Assembly: GCF_004353525.1 (NCBI RefSeq)
Contig: NZ_CP085524.1
Location: 310,001 to 374,000, forward strand
Direction: 5' to 3'
Length of the DNA: 64,000 nucleotides
Source of the DNA: Zhaonella formicivorans
GTDB lineage: Bacteria > Bacillota > DUOV01 > Zhaonellaceae
Positions within the stretch are counted from its first letter, which is position 1. Every line of letters starts with the position of its first letter. The notes under the pieces are model-generated. The model worked only from the letters and a program-made list of their open reading frames with translations, had not been told where the DNA came from and searched no databases. A program made the translations under genes and the position numbers. Below are positions 26,696 to 35,983 of the stretch, in pieces.

Positions 26696-28162
26696 GTGAT
26701 GTTGATGAAAAAATATTTGCTTGGATTTGATGTTGGTTCCCTCAGTTCCAAAGGTATTCTGGTGGATTGTGATGGTAAAATTGCGGCGAAAGCTCAGCGT
26801 GAGCATATTATCTTGTGTCCTGTCCCCGGCGGCGCAGAACATGATGCGGAAAATAACTGGTGGGGTGATTTTAAGGCGATAGTTAAAGAAATGCTCAGCT
26901 TTTCCGGTATAGCGCCCCAACAAATAGCGGGGATAGGAATAACCGGCCTAGTGCCTACCCTCTGTCCGGTGGGCCAGGATGGAAAAGCGGTTAGAAATGC
27001 TATTCTTTATTCTGATAACCGGGCGATTAACGAGCTGCAGGAAGTCAATAAACTTTTAAAAGAACCGATTACTTTGGAACAAGTTCTTCCTAAGCTGCTT
27101 TGGTATAAAAGAAATGAACCGGCAAACTACCGCGATACTATTTCCATTTTAAACCCCCATAGCTATTTAGTATTTAAATTAACCGGTCGGTTTAGCTGTG
27201 ATGTAGATACGGCTAATATTTTTGGAGGAATTTTTGCAAGCGAAACAGGCAGCTGGGAGACAGAAAAATGCCGCTCATTAGGTGTAAATGAAGAATTATT
27301 GCCCCCTGCTTACCCGGCCACCGCTATTATCGGTGAGGTAACACCGGAGGCTGCAAAACAAACAGGATTGGTTGCAGGTATCCCAGTAATAGCCGGAACG
27401 GGCGATTCTTATACGTCGCTTCTAGGCAATGGTGTAATTCATCCGGGAGAGATGATGATTTACTTAGGTACGGCAGGTACGCAGATCATGTGTAACCGGG
27501 AATTGGAACAACTGGCTGCCACTGTTCATATCAGCGACAAAGGTGGAGCCGTAGAATTTGGGGCCAACGTACTTTCTTGCGGTCAAGCATTGCAGTGGTT
27601 TAAGAATGAAATGGCTCCCCCGGGGTTTGATTATGCTTCTCTAGACGAGAAAGCGGCGGCTATACCCCCAGGATCGGGGAAGCTAATCACTCTTCCCCAT
27701 TTTATGGGGAGAAGGGCTCCAGCGCCAAACCCTCTGGCTAAAGGTGTTATTTGCGGAGTCACCCCCAACCACAGCCGCCATCATTTTTACCGCTCCTTGT
27801 TGGAGAGTATTGCCTTTGGTTTAAAGCAAGGTTTTGAACCGGTTAGAGCTAAGGCAAAACGCATCGTGATTGCAGGGGGAGGTGCTAAGAGCGCCCTCTG
27901 GCGGCAAATTATCAGCGATGTTTTGGATTTTCCGGTGGAGTATCAGGCGAAAGGGGGAGCGGCACTTGGTATAGCTTACTTTGCCGGTTTTTCCTTAGGT
28001 TTGCTTCCCAGTTTTCAGACCATTCAGGAGGAGTGGCTACCGGTCCAAGAAATTATCCGGCCTAATCCTGACAACGCGGCCCTTTACCAACGATATTACC
28101 AAGCTTATTTAGAACTGGAGCGCAGTTTAGAAACTTTTTACGGCCAGTTGCAGTCTCTTTAA
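26696..28162 (+). CDS. FGGY-family carbohydrate kinase
   Basis: The 488-residue protein resembles xylulokinase-type FGGY kinases. The N-terminal ATPase fold is GFDVGSLSSKGILVD, ATP/sugar-binding regions are GTGDSYTSLLGNG and YLGTAGTQ, and the late IVIAGGGAKSALWRQIISD is the FGGY_C signature. The GTG or ATG near 26699-26705 could also be the start, since AGGCAGGTG sits just before. It phosphorylates the pathway sugar; the HAEHD-like GGAEHDAENNW segment is usual near the sugar pocket. Sugar unidentified. Confidence 0.88.
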   Translation: MMLMKKYLLGFDVGSLSSKGILVDCDGKIAAKAQREHIILCPVPGGAEHDAENNWWGDFKAIVKEMLSFSGIAPQQIAGIGITGLVPTLCPVGQDGKAVRNAILYSDNRAINELQEVNKLLKEPITLEQVLPKLLWYKRNEPANYRDTISILNPHSYLVFKLTGRFSCDVDTANIFGGIFASETGSWETEKCRSLGVNEELLPPAYPATAIIGEVTPEAAKQTGLVAGIPVIAGTGDSYTSLLGNGVIHPGEMMIYLGTAGTQIMCNRELEQLAATVHISDKGGAVEFGANVLSCGQALQWFKNEMAPPGFDYASLDEKAAAIPPGSGKLITLPHFMGRRAPAPNPLAKGVICGVTPNHSRHHFYRSLLESIAFGLKQGFEPVRAKAKRIVIAGGGAKSALWRQIISDVLDFPVEYQAKGGAALGIAYFAGFSLGLLPSFQTIQEEWLPVQEIIRPNPDNAALYQRYYQAYLELERSLETFYGQLQSL

Positions 28163-28192
28163 GAATAGCGGAGCTGTATGAATTGAAACAAA

Positions 28193-28234
28193 AGCCTCTC
28201 CTAATCCTGACTTATTGTTTGGGAGAGGCTGTAT
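28193..28234 (+). terminator. Terminator after the kinase gene
   Basis: AGCCTCTCC and GGGAGAGGCT form a stem of about nine bp, followed by GTATTTC. It separates the kinase gene from the next amidohydrolase, which may thus be outside the HutC-controlled unit or expressed by read-through. Confidence 0.6.
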
Positions 28235-28256
28235 TTCATACTGATGAGGTGATTAG

Positions 28257-29660
28257 ATGATTGAGCTGCTAATCTGTGGTGGTACTATTGTAACTGTTAA
28301 CAAAAAGAGAGAAATCATTAAAGAAGGCGCTGTAGCTATAAACAATGGAAGAATTATTGATCTCGGGGAAAGCAGCATCATTAAAGAGAAATATCCTCAG
28401 GTTAAAAAAACGATTAACGCAGCAGGGAAAGCAGTTTTTCCCGGCCTAATCAACACTCATAACCACTTGTTTCAGAGTCTGCTCAAAGGACTTGGAGATG
28501 ACCGGGTTTTATCCGATTGGCTGGTCCAAGTTATGTTTCCCAGCGCTGCTAAACTCACTCCTGAAGAGGCTTATTATGGTGCTCTGTTAGGGTGCCTGGA
28601 AGGCCTCCACAGTGGAACCACCACAGTCCTAGATTATATGCATGCCCATCCTATGCCCGAATTATCAGACGCAGTAATTGAAGCCTTTAAAACTACCGGT
28701 ATCAGAGGAATATTAGGCAGAGGATATATGGATAACGGGCTGGAGTTCGGTACTCCTGAAGCCTTGATGGAAGAAACCTCCTTCATTGAAAAAGACTGCT
28801 GCCGTTTAATTGAAAAGTATCATAATACCAACGATGGGAAAATACAAATTTGGATAGCTCCGGCAGCCGTTTGGTTGAGCACTGAAGAATCCCTTTTAAT
28901 GAGCAAGCGATTAGCTGAAACCTATAAAGTGGGGATCACGGTACATATTTCAGAAACGCCTTTTGACAGGGACGCTTCCCGGAAGCTTCATGGCAGGTGG
29001 GATATGGAGGTTATGGAAAGATTAGGCGTATTAGGTCCGAATGTACTGATGGTGCATTGCGTCCATTTGACTCCCCATGACATTCGCATGGCCAAATATT
29101 TTGACGCTAAAGTTTCCCATAACCCTGTCAGCAACATGTATTTATCTTCGGGAGTGGCTCCGGTTCCACGGCTGCTGGAAAGCGGGGTAACCGTAGGTCT
29201 GGCTACCGACGGCGCTGCAAGCAACAACTCCAATGATATGTTGGAAGTATTGAAGCTGGCTGCCTTACTGCACAAAGTGCATCATCTGGATCCTACCATC
29301 GTCACGGCTGAGAAAGTTTTGGAAATGGCTACGATTGATGGGGCCCGGGCATTGGGACTGGAAGAGGAAATCGGTTCGTTGGAAATTGGCAAAAAAGCAG
29401 ACATGTTCATTTTTAATCCTTTATCCGGCGTTAAAGCTGTACCTATGCACCATCCAGTGTCCACTCTGGTTTACTCCTCTAATCAGAACAATGTGGAAAC
29501 GGTCATAGTGAATGGAGAAATTCTGCTGGAACAGGGCCGGATATTGAATGTAAATGAAGAAGAAATCTTGGTTAAGGCCCAAAAAGTAGCTGATGAATTA
29601 AGTATAAAAGCCGGAACTTATGTTTACAAATCCCGGCCATGGCGTTCTCTGGCCTACTAA
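28257..29660 (+). CDS. Amidohydrolase of the AtzA/8-oxoguanine deaminase type
   Basis: A 467-residue metal-dependent deaminase/hydrolase: NTHNHLFQSLLKGLGDDR (HxH metal site near residue 67), VHISE, VHCVHLT, and ATDGAASNNSNDM with the metal-binding Asp. These features resemble the 8-oxoguanine/isoxanthopterin deaminase branch, distinct from the amidohydrolase at 12.7 kb. GATGAGGTG precedes the ATG. Its position next to a nucleoside-type importer suggests a nitrogenous-base or pterin substrate, which is inference. Confidence 0.8.
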   Translation: MIELLICGGTIVTVNKKREIIKEGAVAINNGRIIDLGESSIIKEKYPQVKKTINAAGKAVFPGLINTHNHLFQSLLKGLGDDRVLSDWLVQVMFPSAAKLTPEEAYYGALLGCLEGLHSGTTTVLDYMHAHPMPELSDAVIEAFKTTGIRGILGRGYMDNGLEFGTPEALMEETSFIEKDCCRLIEKYHNTNDGKIQIWIAPAAVWLSTEESLLMSKRLAETYKVGITVHISETPFDRDASRKLHGRWDMEVMERLGVLGPNVLMVHCVHLTPHDIRMAKYFDAKVSHNPVSNMYLSSGVAPVPRLLESGVTVGLATDGAASNNSNDMLEVLKLAALLHKVHHLDPTIVTAEKVLEMATIDGARALGLEEEIGSLEIGKKADMFIFNPLSGVKAVPMHHPVSTLVYSSNQNNVETVIVNGEILLEQGRILNVNEEEILVKAQKVADELSIKAGTYVYKSRPWRSLAY

Positions 29661-29699
29661 ACTTTGGCCAAAATAAAAACTTGGCAGTGTTTAAGCCAA

Positions 29700-30146
29700 T
29701 TATTCCTTGCAATCATAGTCAATGATGCCGAATTTCTTCAGTACATCATTAATTTTTAAGGCTACATAAATCAAGATTACGCTGACAAAAACCGGGTAGT
29801 ACAATCCCGAACCAAGCGCCATTCCTAAGCCTGCAGTAATCCAGATATTTGCTGCAGTGGTAAGCCCACGGATGTTATATCCTTCTTTCCAAATTATGCC
29901 TGCACCTAAAAAGCCTATACCACTTACTACCTGGGCTGCAATCCTGGCAGGATCCATTGATCTGATTGTAGCAAAATCGTGGAAGCCGTAAGCCGAAACT
30001 AAAGTAAAAACCGCCGAGCCAATGCATACTAAGGCGTGTGTTCTAATCCCCGCGGGCTTATTTTTTTTTGTTCTTTCAAAACCGACCAGAATACCTACGA
30101 CAAGCGCCAAAACCAACCTCAAGGTCATTTCGGCATTGGAGATCAT
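29700..30146 (-). CDS. MgtC/SapB-family membrane protein
   Basis: The 148-residue protein has about four membrane segments and the MgtC signature VGFERTKKNKPAGIRTHALV followed by GSAVFTLVSAYGF. It lacks the extra C-terminal ACT-like domain of Salmonella MgtC. Relatives influence magnesium homeostasis or F-ATPase activity; in ordinary bacteria the role is unclear. AAGGAGGGAG precedes the ATG by about 11 bases. It is a lone leftward gene. Confidence 0.85.
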   Translation of the reverse strand: MISNAEMTLRLVLALVVGILVGFERTKKNKPAGIRTHALVCIGSAVFTLVSAYGFHDFATIRSMDPARIAAQVVSGIGFLGAGIIWKEGYNIRGLTTAANIWITAGLGMALGSGLYYPVFVSVILIYVALKINDVLKKFGIIDYDCKE

Positions 30147-30370
30147 TATTTTGGCTCCCTCCTTTGTGAGAGTTAATAACTATTGTATGCATAAGATTTT
30201 CCGGCTGTAACACTTTTGTGAGTTTTCTTAAAGGCTTTAAAGACCCGGTGACATTCGTTAAGTCTGTAAATCCGTACTAAGCAATTGCTACAGATTATTC
30301 CAGCAAAAAATGTTTGCTTTTGCCAGGAAAACCGACAGCTAGTTACGAAATTTAAAAAAAACGGTTTGAT

Positions 30371-30396
30371 GGAACTTCACGGGAAAAATATTCGTC
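30371..30396 (+). promoter_or_regulatory. ECF-type promoter of the sigma factor gene
   Basis: GGAACTT (30371-30377) and CGTC (30393-30396) are separated by 15 bases, matching the GGAAC/CGTC pattern of ECF (sigma-E/sigma-W-like) promoters. It is about 45 bases before the start codon, so the sigma factor probably activates its own gene. Bases 30147-30370 contain nothing else I recognise. Confidence 0.65.
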
Positions 30397-30437
30397 ATAA
30401 TTAATGATAAACTGTGCGTAGAAGGGAGGCCTTGACT

Positions 30438-31040
30438 TTGGAAATAGATGATGTGGAGTTGATTGCCAAATGTCAGGCAGGTAGTGTCGAGGCCTTTGAA
30501 AAGTTAGCGTTAAAATATGAAAAGCAGGTATATACAATTGCCTACCGTTTCATGGGCAGTCATGAAGATGCTTGTGATTTGGCCCAGGAGGCTTTGATTA
30601 AAGCTTATAAATCTATTGAACGTTTTCGGGGCGAAGCTTCATTTAAAACCTGGATTTATCATATTGTAGCTAATGTTTGCCGGGATGAGTTGCGCAGAAG
30701 AAAAAAAGGACAACTGGTATCCCTGGATGCGCCCATTTTTACCGAAGAAGGGGAAATAAACCGGCAGGCAGAAGATTGGACGTATGCTCCGGAAATAGTC
30801 TATGAAAATAAAGAGAAGCAGGAACTGATCCAAAAAGTTTTAAACAGCTTGACGCCGGAATATAAGGAAGTTTTAGTTATGCGGGAAATTCAAGGTTTCA
30901 GTTATGAAGAAATAGCCGAAACATTGGAGTGTTCCCTAGGTACGGTTAAGTCCAGGCTGAACCGGGCGCGTAAAGCTATGAAAGAAACACTGTTAGCCAA
31001 ACGGGAACATTTTGTAGAAGGCTCTCGTCTAATCAGGTGA
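30438..31040 (+). CDS. ECF RNA polymerase sigma factor
   Basis: This roughly 200-residue sigma-70 family member has region 2 (DLAQEALIKAYKSIERFRGEAS, in pieces, with FKTWIYHIVANVCRDELRRRK) and region 4 (LTPEYKEVLVMREIQGFSYEEIAE with SLGTVKSRLNRAR). It resembles SigW-type factors. I chose TTG 30438, eight bases after GAAGGGAGG; the GTG at 30414 lies upstream of that site. The downstream gene, 16 bases away, is a membrane anti-sigma factor, so this is a classic envelope-stress pair. Confidence 0.93.
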   Translation: MEIDDVELIAKCQAGSVEAFEKLALKYEKQVYTIAYRFMGSHEDACDLAQEALIKAYKSIERFRGEASFKTWIYHIVANVCRDELRRRKKGQLVSLDAPIFTEEGEINRQAEDWTYAPEIVYENKEKQELIQKVLNSLTPEYKEVLVMREIQGFSYEEIAETLECSLGTVKSRLNRARKAMKETLLAKREHFVEGSRLIR

Positions 31041-31056
31041 AAGGGGGGGTGGAATT

Positions 31057-32307
31057 ATGAACTGCCGGGAAATTGAAGATATGCTTTCGGCCTATATTGA
31101 CGGTGAATTGGCTGCTGCTGAAGCTTTAGCCGTAACTAAGCATTTAAGCATGTGCAATATATGCCGTCAAGAATTGGTCGAATTACAGGAAGTAATTAAC
31201 TCAATACGCAATTTGCCGGAGCTCGACCCTCCAGCCGACTTTCATGCCAAGCTTTGTGCCAGGCTAAGCAGTTTCAAGGGCAGGCGCCCTTGGTATAAAC
31301 AAATGGGTAGCAGGCAGTGGTTTCCTTTGGGAGCCGTAGCGGCAGCTATTCTATTGTTTGTGGTTTCTTTAAATGTTTTATCACCGTTTACCAGTATGCC
31401 CAACAGCGGTATGGTGCTCCAATCGGCAGCAGGCACTCAGGCTGCCGATGAGGCAGATAAACAAAACAAAAGTGAACTGCACCCCCCAGGCGGGCAAGAG
31501 AGAGAAGTTTTTGATAGTGCTGTACCCGACGGTTCTCCCAGCGCTGAAAATACTTCTAAAGAGGAGCCCAAAGTTGAAGAACAAGAAGAAGTGAAGGTCG
31601 CTGTGAAAAAAACTAAGCTCCGGGAACCGGGTGACGAACGGGAACAAACTAGTCTGGTTACAGCCTCCGTTGCCCCTGCCAGAGAGGAGTCGGCCAAGAT
31701 TATGGCCAAAGACTTTGTTCCAGGTACAACTATTCAACAACAAAATAATGCTGTTCATGCTCCTGCCGAAAATAAGAACCTCAATAACCGAAATGGTAGT
31801 TTCAGGGAAAGACAGGAAACAGCAAAACAAGCTCCTGCTCCCGAATTTAAAACTGCCGAGGTAGGCGCAGCTGACAGCCTGGTAGTTACCTGGAATGTGC
31901 AGCTACAAGTTCAGGATACAGCCTGGGTTAAGAGCGAGCTGAAAAAACTGGTGTACTCACAGGGCGGTTTCTTGCTGAATACGGGTCCCAACTCTATTTC
32001 CCTTAGTTTACCTCAAGCAAGGCTCGCGGAAACTCTAGAATTATTAAAAAAATACGGTTATCCGCTTTCGATAGAGAATAACAGCCGAAATATTTCTGAG
32101 CTGGTGGCTGATTTTCGGAGCAAGGAAGAGGACCTCTCCCAAAAAATCAAGCTGCTGGAAAACGAGCAGAGAATGCCTGACCAGCAAACGGAAACTAAAT
32201 CTGAAGAGGAATTAAAAAATCTCCGCCAGGAGCTAAATTACATCCAGTCAACTTTAAAAGAACTGCTGGGCGGTAATGTTGTTTTAAAAATCTATCTGCA
32301 AAACTAG
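31057..32307 (+). CDS. Zinc-finger anti-sigma factor with extracytoplasmic DUF4349-like domain
   Basis: The N-terminus is an anti-sigma ZAS domain with the HLSMCNIC (H-x3-C-x2-C) zinc motif. One membrane helix lies near residues 90-111 (FPLGAVAAAILLFVVSLNVL). A long low-complexity stretch rich in Glu, Lys, Pro and Ala (about 125-265) follows, then an outside domain with DSLVVTWNVQLQVQDTAWVK and a coiled coil (EDLSQKIKLLENEQ) typical of DUF4349. It should hold the sigma factor at the membrane and release it after an extracytoplasmic signal. Confidence 0.87.
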   Translation: MNCREIEDMLSAYIDGELAAAEALAVTKHLSMCNICRQELVELQEVINSIRNLPELDPPADFHAKLCARLSSFKGRRPWYKQMGSRQWFPLGAVAAAILLFVVSLNVLSPFTSMPNSGMVLQSAAGTQAADEADKQNKSELHPPGGQEREVFDSAVPDGSPSAENTSKEEPKVEEQEEVKVAVKKTKLREPGDEREQTSLVTASVAPAREESAKIMAKDFVPGTTIQQQNNAVHAPAENKNLNNRNGSFRERQETAKQAPAPEFKTAEVGAADSLVVTWNVQLQVQDTAWVKSELKKLVYSQGGFLLNTGPNSISLSLPQARLAETLELLKKYGYPLSIENNSRNISELVADFRSKEEDLSQKIKLLENEQRMPDQQTETKSEEELKNLRQELNYIQSTLKELLGGNVVLKIYLQN

Positions 32308-32323
32308 TTTTCTAAGGCAACGG

Positions 32324-32362
32324 TCGGTGTGCAGGAAATATTTCCTGCACACCGAATTTTTT
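32324..32362 (+). terminator. Terminator after the anti-sigma gene
   Basis: TCGGTGTGCAGGAAAT and ATTTCCTGCACACCGA form a near-perfect long stem followed by ATTTTTT. Confidence 0.92.
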
Positions 32363-32426
32363 AAGAGTTGGGATAATTTTTTTTGGCCATAATATCTGCG
32401 AACGAAAGGGTTTAAGGAGTACGCCT

Positions 32427-35063
32427 ATGAAATCTAACAACAAACTGATCATATTAGACGGAAATAGTTTGGCTCACCGTGCCTTTTATGCCTTGCCCCT
32501 TTTAACTAACCGTAAGGGGGTTTTTACCAACGCTGCTTATGGTTTTACTACCATGCTTTTAAAAATACTAAAAGCTGAAAGACCGGAGTATGTGGTGGTT
32601 GCCTTTGACAAGGGCAAAACCTTTCGGCATGAGCAGTTTGAGGCTTATAAAGGGCACCGGAAAGCAACTCCCCAAGAATTAAAACCTCAGTTTCCTTTAA
32701 TCTGGCAGATCCTTGATGCTCTCCGAATTGCCGCTGTGCAACTCGAAGGTTACGAAGCCGATGACCTGATTGGCACTATTGCCAGGAAGGCAGAGCAGGC
32801 AGGTCTCATGACCATGATTGTGACCGGTGATCGGGATGCTTTACAGTTGGTTACTGCCCGGACGAAGGCGCTGATCACCCGCAAAGGCATCAGCAACCTG
32901 GACGTTTTTGACAGGACTATAATCCAGGAGAAATATGGATTGGAGCCACTGCAACTAAGAGATGTGAAAGGGCTGATGGGAGATGCGTCCGACAATATTC
33001 CCGGAATTCCGGGAATAGGAGAAAAAACTGCAGTGAAATTGGTGCAGGAATTCGGCAGTATAGAAAACTTGCTAAAGAATTTGGACGGGCTTTCCAACCG
33101 GAAAATGGCTGAAAAAATTCAGCCTTACCGGGAACAGGCGCTCTTAAGCAAGGAATTGGGGACAATTAATTGCGCTGTCCCCTTGGAAATCGAATTCGAT
33201 TTATTCCGTTGGCAAGGGCCGGATTATTCCGCATTACTCGAAATCTTTAAAGAATTGGAATTCAACAGCCTGTTGAAAGATGTCCTGGCTGAAATGAAGG
33301 TAGGTGCAGCAGAACCAGAGGCAAAAGCAGCGGAACTAAAAGTAACATATTTGTCCGAATGCCGGGAGATGTTGAGACTGCTGGAAAACATTAAGGACGA
33401 AAAAATTTCCTGCTACCTCGCTTTAGACCAAAGGGATTATCTAAAAGCTGAAATTTTAGCAATTGGCGTAGCTTGGGCTGGCGGAAACGTTGGTTTAAAC
33501 TGTGGTTCCCTGCACGCAAGCGAAATACGAGAAATTTTAACTGCCTTATTTGGCAAGCACCAGCAACAGCTTGTCACCCATGATTTGAAGAGCTGTTTGG
33601 TGCTGGCCAAAAAGCGTGGCGTAGAAATTAAAGCAAGAGGACGTGACACGATGCTGGCAGCTTATCTCCTCAATCCTTCTGCGCCTAATTATGAACTGCC
33701 GACCTTAAGTTTGGAATATCTTAATAAGCCTTTGGTTCCGGTTGAGCAGCCGGAAGAAGAAGTGGCGAGAGCAGCCCAGGTAATTTTTAAGCTAGATACA
33801 ATACTGGATAAAAAGCTGAATGAGACAGGTATGGATAAGCTCTATACCGATGTTGAACTGCCTTTGGAGGAAGTGCTGGCACTCATGGAGCTTCAGGGGG
33901 TTAAGCTTGACAAAGAGCAGCTCTTAAGCATGGGTCAGGAACTGGCTCAAGGGATAGAATCCTTAACAGCGGAAATTTATGAATTGGCGGGAGAAGAGTT
34001 TAACATCAATTCACCTAAACAGCTCGGCGTTATTCTCTTTGAAAAGTTGGGCCTTCCCCCCCTGAAGAAAACAAAAACAGGTTATTCCACAAACGCCGAA
34101 GTATTGGAGGAACTGGCGGAAAGGCATGAAGTTGTAGCTAAAATTTTGGAGTACAGGCAATTAGTCAAGTTAAAAAGCACATATATTGATGGGCTGCTTG
34201 CTTTAATTAACCCTGAGACAGGCAAGGTGCATACAACTTTTAACCAAACAATCACAGCCACCGGCAGGCTCAGCAGCACGGAACCCAACTTGCAGAATAT
34301 TCCCATCCGGTTGGAGGCAGGAAGGCGCCTGCGTAAAGCTTTTATTCCTTCCACCCCGGACCATCTTTTACTTGCTGCCGATTATTCGCAAATTGAGCTG
34401 CGGGTCTTGGCTCATATTGCCGGGGATCCGGGTTTAAAAGATGCATTTATCAAGGACCAGGATATCCACACCAGGACGGCTAGCGAAGTTTTCGGAGTGC
34501 CTATGGATGAGGTAACAAAGGATATGCGTCGCCGGGCCAAAGCGGTAAATTTCGGCATTGTGTACGGCATCAGTGATTTTGGCTTGAGCCGCGACTTGGG
34601 GATTTCCAGAAAAGAGGCCCAGGAATACATCGCTCTCTATTTTAGCCGCTATCCAGGGGTAAAAAAATACATTGAAGAAGTAATTTTCCATGCCAGGGAA
34701 CAGGGTTACGTTACTACTGTTTTAAATCGCCGCAGGTATTTGCCAGACATTTTCAGTTCCAACCGGAACATCCGCGGTTTTGGGGAGCGGGCCGCCATGA
34801 ATACTCCTATTCAGGGCAGCGCCGCCGACATAATTAAATTAGCAATGCTCAAAGTACATCAGCAGTTGGCAGAGGCAGGATTAAAAACGGTTATGCTTTT
34901 GCAGGTACACGATGAGTTGATTTTTGAAGTTCCTAAAAACGAGTTGGAAAAGGCACAGGCAATTATTCAACAGGCCATGGAAAACGCTTATGAGCTCCAA
35001 GTGCCTTTAAAAGTAGACATGAAAGTTGGTGCAAACTGGTATGATATGGAAGTGCTTGCATGA
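32427..35063 (+). CDS. polA: DNA polymerase I
   Basis: The 878-residue enzyme has three parts. The 5'-3' exonuclease (1-290) contains DGNSLAHRAFYALP, YEADDLIGT and GIPGIGEKTA. The middle domain (about 305-480) lacks the DxE metal-binding residues of an active proofreading exonuclease, as in Bacillus stearothermophilus and Taq enzymes. The polymerase domain has DYSQIELRVLAHIAGD, RRAKAVNFGIVYG and VHDE. AAGGAG precedes the ATG. The order polA-mutM-ytaF-coaE is the same as I recall for B. subtilis. Confidence 0.97.
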   Translation: MKSNNKLIILDGNSLAHRAFYALPLLTNRKGVFTNAAYGFTTMLLKILKAERPEYVVVAFDKGKTFRHEQFEAYKGHRKATPQELKPQFPLIWQILDALRIAAVQLEGYEADDLIGTIARKAEQAGLMTMIVTGDRDALQLVTARTKALITRKGISNLDVFDRTIIQEKYGLEPLQLRDVKGLMGDASDNIPGIPGIGEKTAVKLVQEFGSIENLLKNLDGLSNRKMAEKIQPYREQALLSKELGTINCAVPLEIEFDLFRWQGPDYSALLEIFKELEFNSLLKDVLAEMKVGAAEPEAKAAELKVTYLSECREMLRLLENIKDEKISCYLALDQRDYLKAEILAIGVAWAGGNVGLNCGSLHASEIREILTALFGKHQQQLVTHDLKSCLVLAKKRGVEIKARGRDTMLAAYLLNPSAPNYELPTLSLEYLNKPLVPVEQPEEEVARAAQVIFKLDTILDKKLNETGMDKLYTDVELPLEEVLALMELQGVKLDKEQLLSMGQELAQGIESLTAEIYELAGEEFNINSPKQLGVILFEKLGLPPLKKTKTGYSTNAEVLEELAERHEVVAKILEYRQLVKLKSTYIDGLLALINPETGKVHTTFNQTITATGRLSSTEPNLQNIPIRLEAGRRLRKAFIPSTPDHLLLAADYSQIELRVLAHIAGDPGLKDAFIKDQDIHTRTASEVFGVPMDEVTKDMRRRAKAVNFGIVYGISDFGLSRDLGISRKEAQEYIALYFSRYPGVKKYIEEVIFHAREQGYVTTVLNRRRYLPDIFSSNRNIRGFGERAAMNTPIQGSAADIIKLAMLKVHQQLAEAGLKTVMLLQVHDELIFEVPKNELEKAQAIIQQAMENAYELQVPLKVDMKVGANWYDMEVLA

Positions 35064-35074
35064 GGTGAACCCCA

Positions 35075-35899
35075 ATGCCTGAACTGCCGGAAGTGGAAAC
35101 AGTACGCAGGAGCTTGGAAAAGAGGCTTGTGGGCAGGACTATCCGTCAAGTTAATATTTACATGCCCAAAATAATAAAAATTCCAGAGCCAAAGCTTTTC
35201 GCAAGGTTCCTGGAGGGACAGACTATAGTTGACTTGCAGCGCCGTGGAAAGTACCTGCTCTTTTGTCTGGCCTCCGGCTATGTTTGGGTAACCCATTTGC
35301 GGATGACAGGGCAATTTATTTATAGCAAACAGGAGGAACCACTGCTTAAACATACCCATCTGACATTTACGTTAGATAATGGGCACCAGCTGCGCTACGT
35401 CGACATTAGGCAGTTTGGAACCATGTATTTACTTCGTCCGGATGAGTTTAAAAAGGTCAGGGGTTTGCGGGAATTAGGCCCGGAACCCCTTGGGGAAGAG
35501 TTTACCCTGGAAGAGCTCTACAAGAAACTGGCCGGTAAAAAGGGAAAAGTGAAGCAGCTTTTGCTTAATCAGGCTTTTGTGGCGGGTATCGGCAATATTT
35601 ATGCCGATGAAATACTTTTTGATGCGGGGTTGCATCCGGAAAGGGGTGCCGACACTTTATCTCCGGAAGAAATTGAGCAGCTTTACTATAGTATCCGCAA
35701 AATGCTGGAGTTAGGGATTGCTAACAGGGGGACCACAGTCCGCAATTATGTTGATGGCGACGGTCGCTCCGGGAATTTTCAGGAGTTGCTCAAAGTCTAC
35801 GGCAGGGCAGGAGAACCTTGTTATAGATGTGGACGCCCTTTAATTAAACAGCAGGTGGCAGGAAGAAGCTCCTGTTACTGTCCTAATTGTCAAAAATAG
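35075..35899 (+). CDS. mutM: Formamidopyrimidine-DNA glycosylase
   Basis: MutM (Fpg) excises 8-oxoguanine and formamidopyrimidines. After Met removal the protein starts PELPEVETVRRSL, with the catalytic N-terminal proline and Glu. It has AGIGNIYADE and a C-terminal zinc finger (CYRCGRPL...CYCPNC, four cysteines). The 274-residue length is standard. The ATG is 11 bases after the polA stop, with TGAGGTGA before it, pairing a repair polymerase and a glycosylase. Confidence 0.97.
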   Translation: MPELPEVETVRRSLEKRLVGRTIRQVNIYMPKIIKIPEPKLFARFLEGQTIVDLQRRGKYLLFCLASGYVWVTHLRMTGQFIYSKQEEPLLKHTHLTFTLDNGHQLRYVDIRQFGTMYLLRPDEFKKVRGLRELGPEPLGEEFTLEELYKKLAGKKGKVKQLLLNQAFVAGIGNIYADEILFDAGLHPERGADTLSPEEIEQLYYSIRKMLELGIANRGTTVRNYVDGDGRSGNFQELLKVYGRAGEPCYRCGRPLIKQQVAGRSSCYCPNCQK

Positions 35900-35927
35900 G
35901 TGCAGAGAATTTGTAACACAAAAGCAT

Positions 35928-35970
35928 CCTATCCATATTGTAGTTATTAGCGCAAGACAATATGGATAGG
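35928..35970 (+). promoter_or_regulatory. Hairpin overlapping the ytaF ribosome-binding site
   Basis: CCTATCCATATTG pairs perfectly (13 bp) with CAATATGGATAGG, whose end runs into the GGGGG ribosome-binding site (35969-35973). The structure could limit translation of ytaF and the coupled coaE, or attenuate read-through from mutM. Confidence 0.55.
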
Positions 35971-35983
35971 GGGCTTATCTGCC

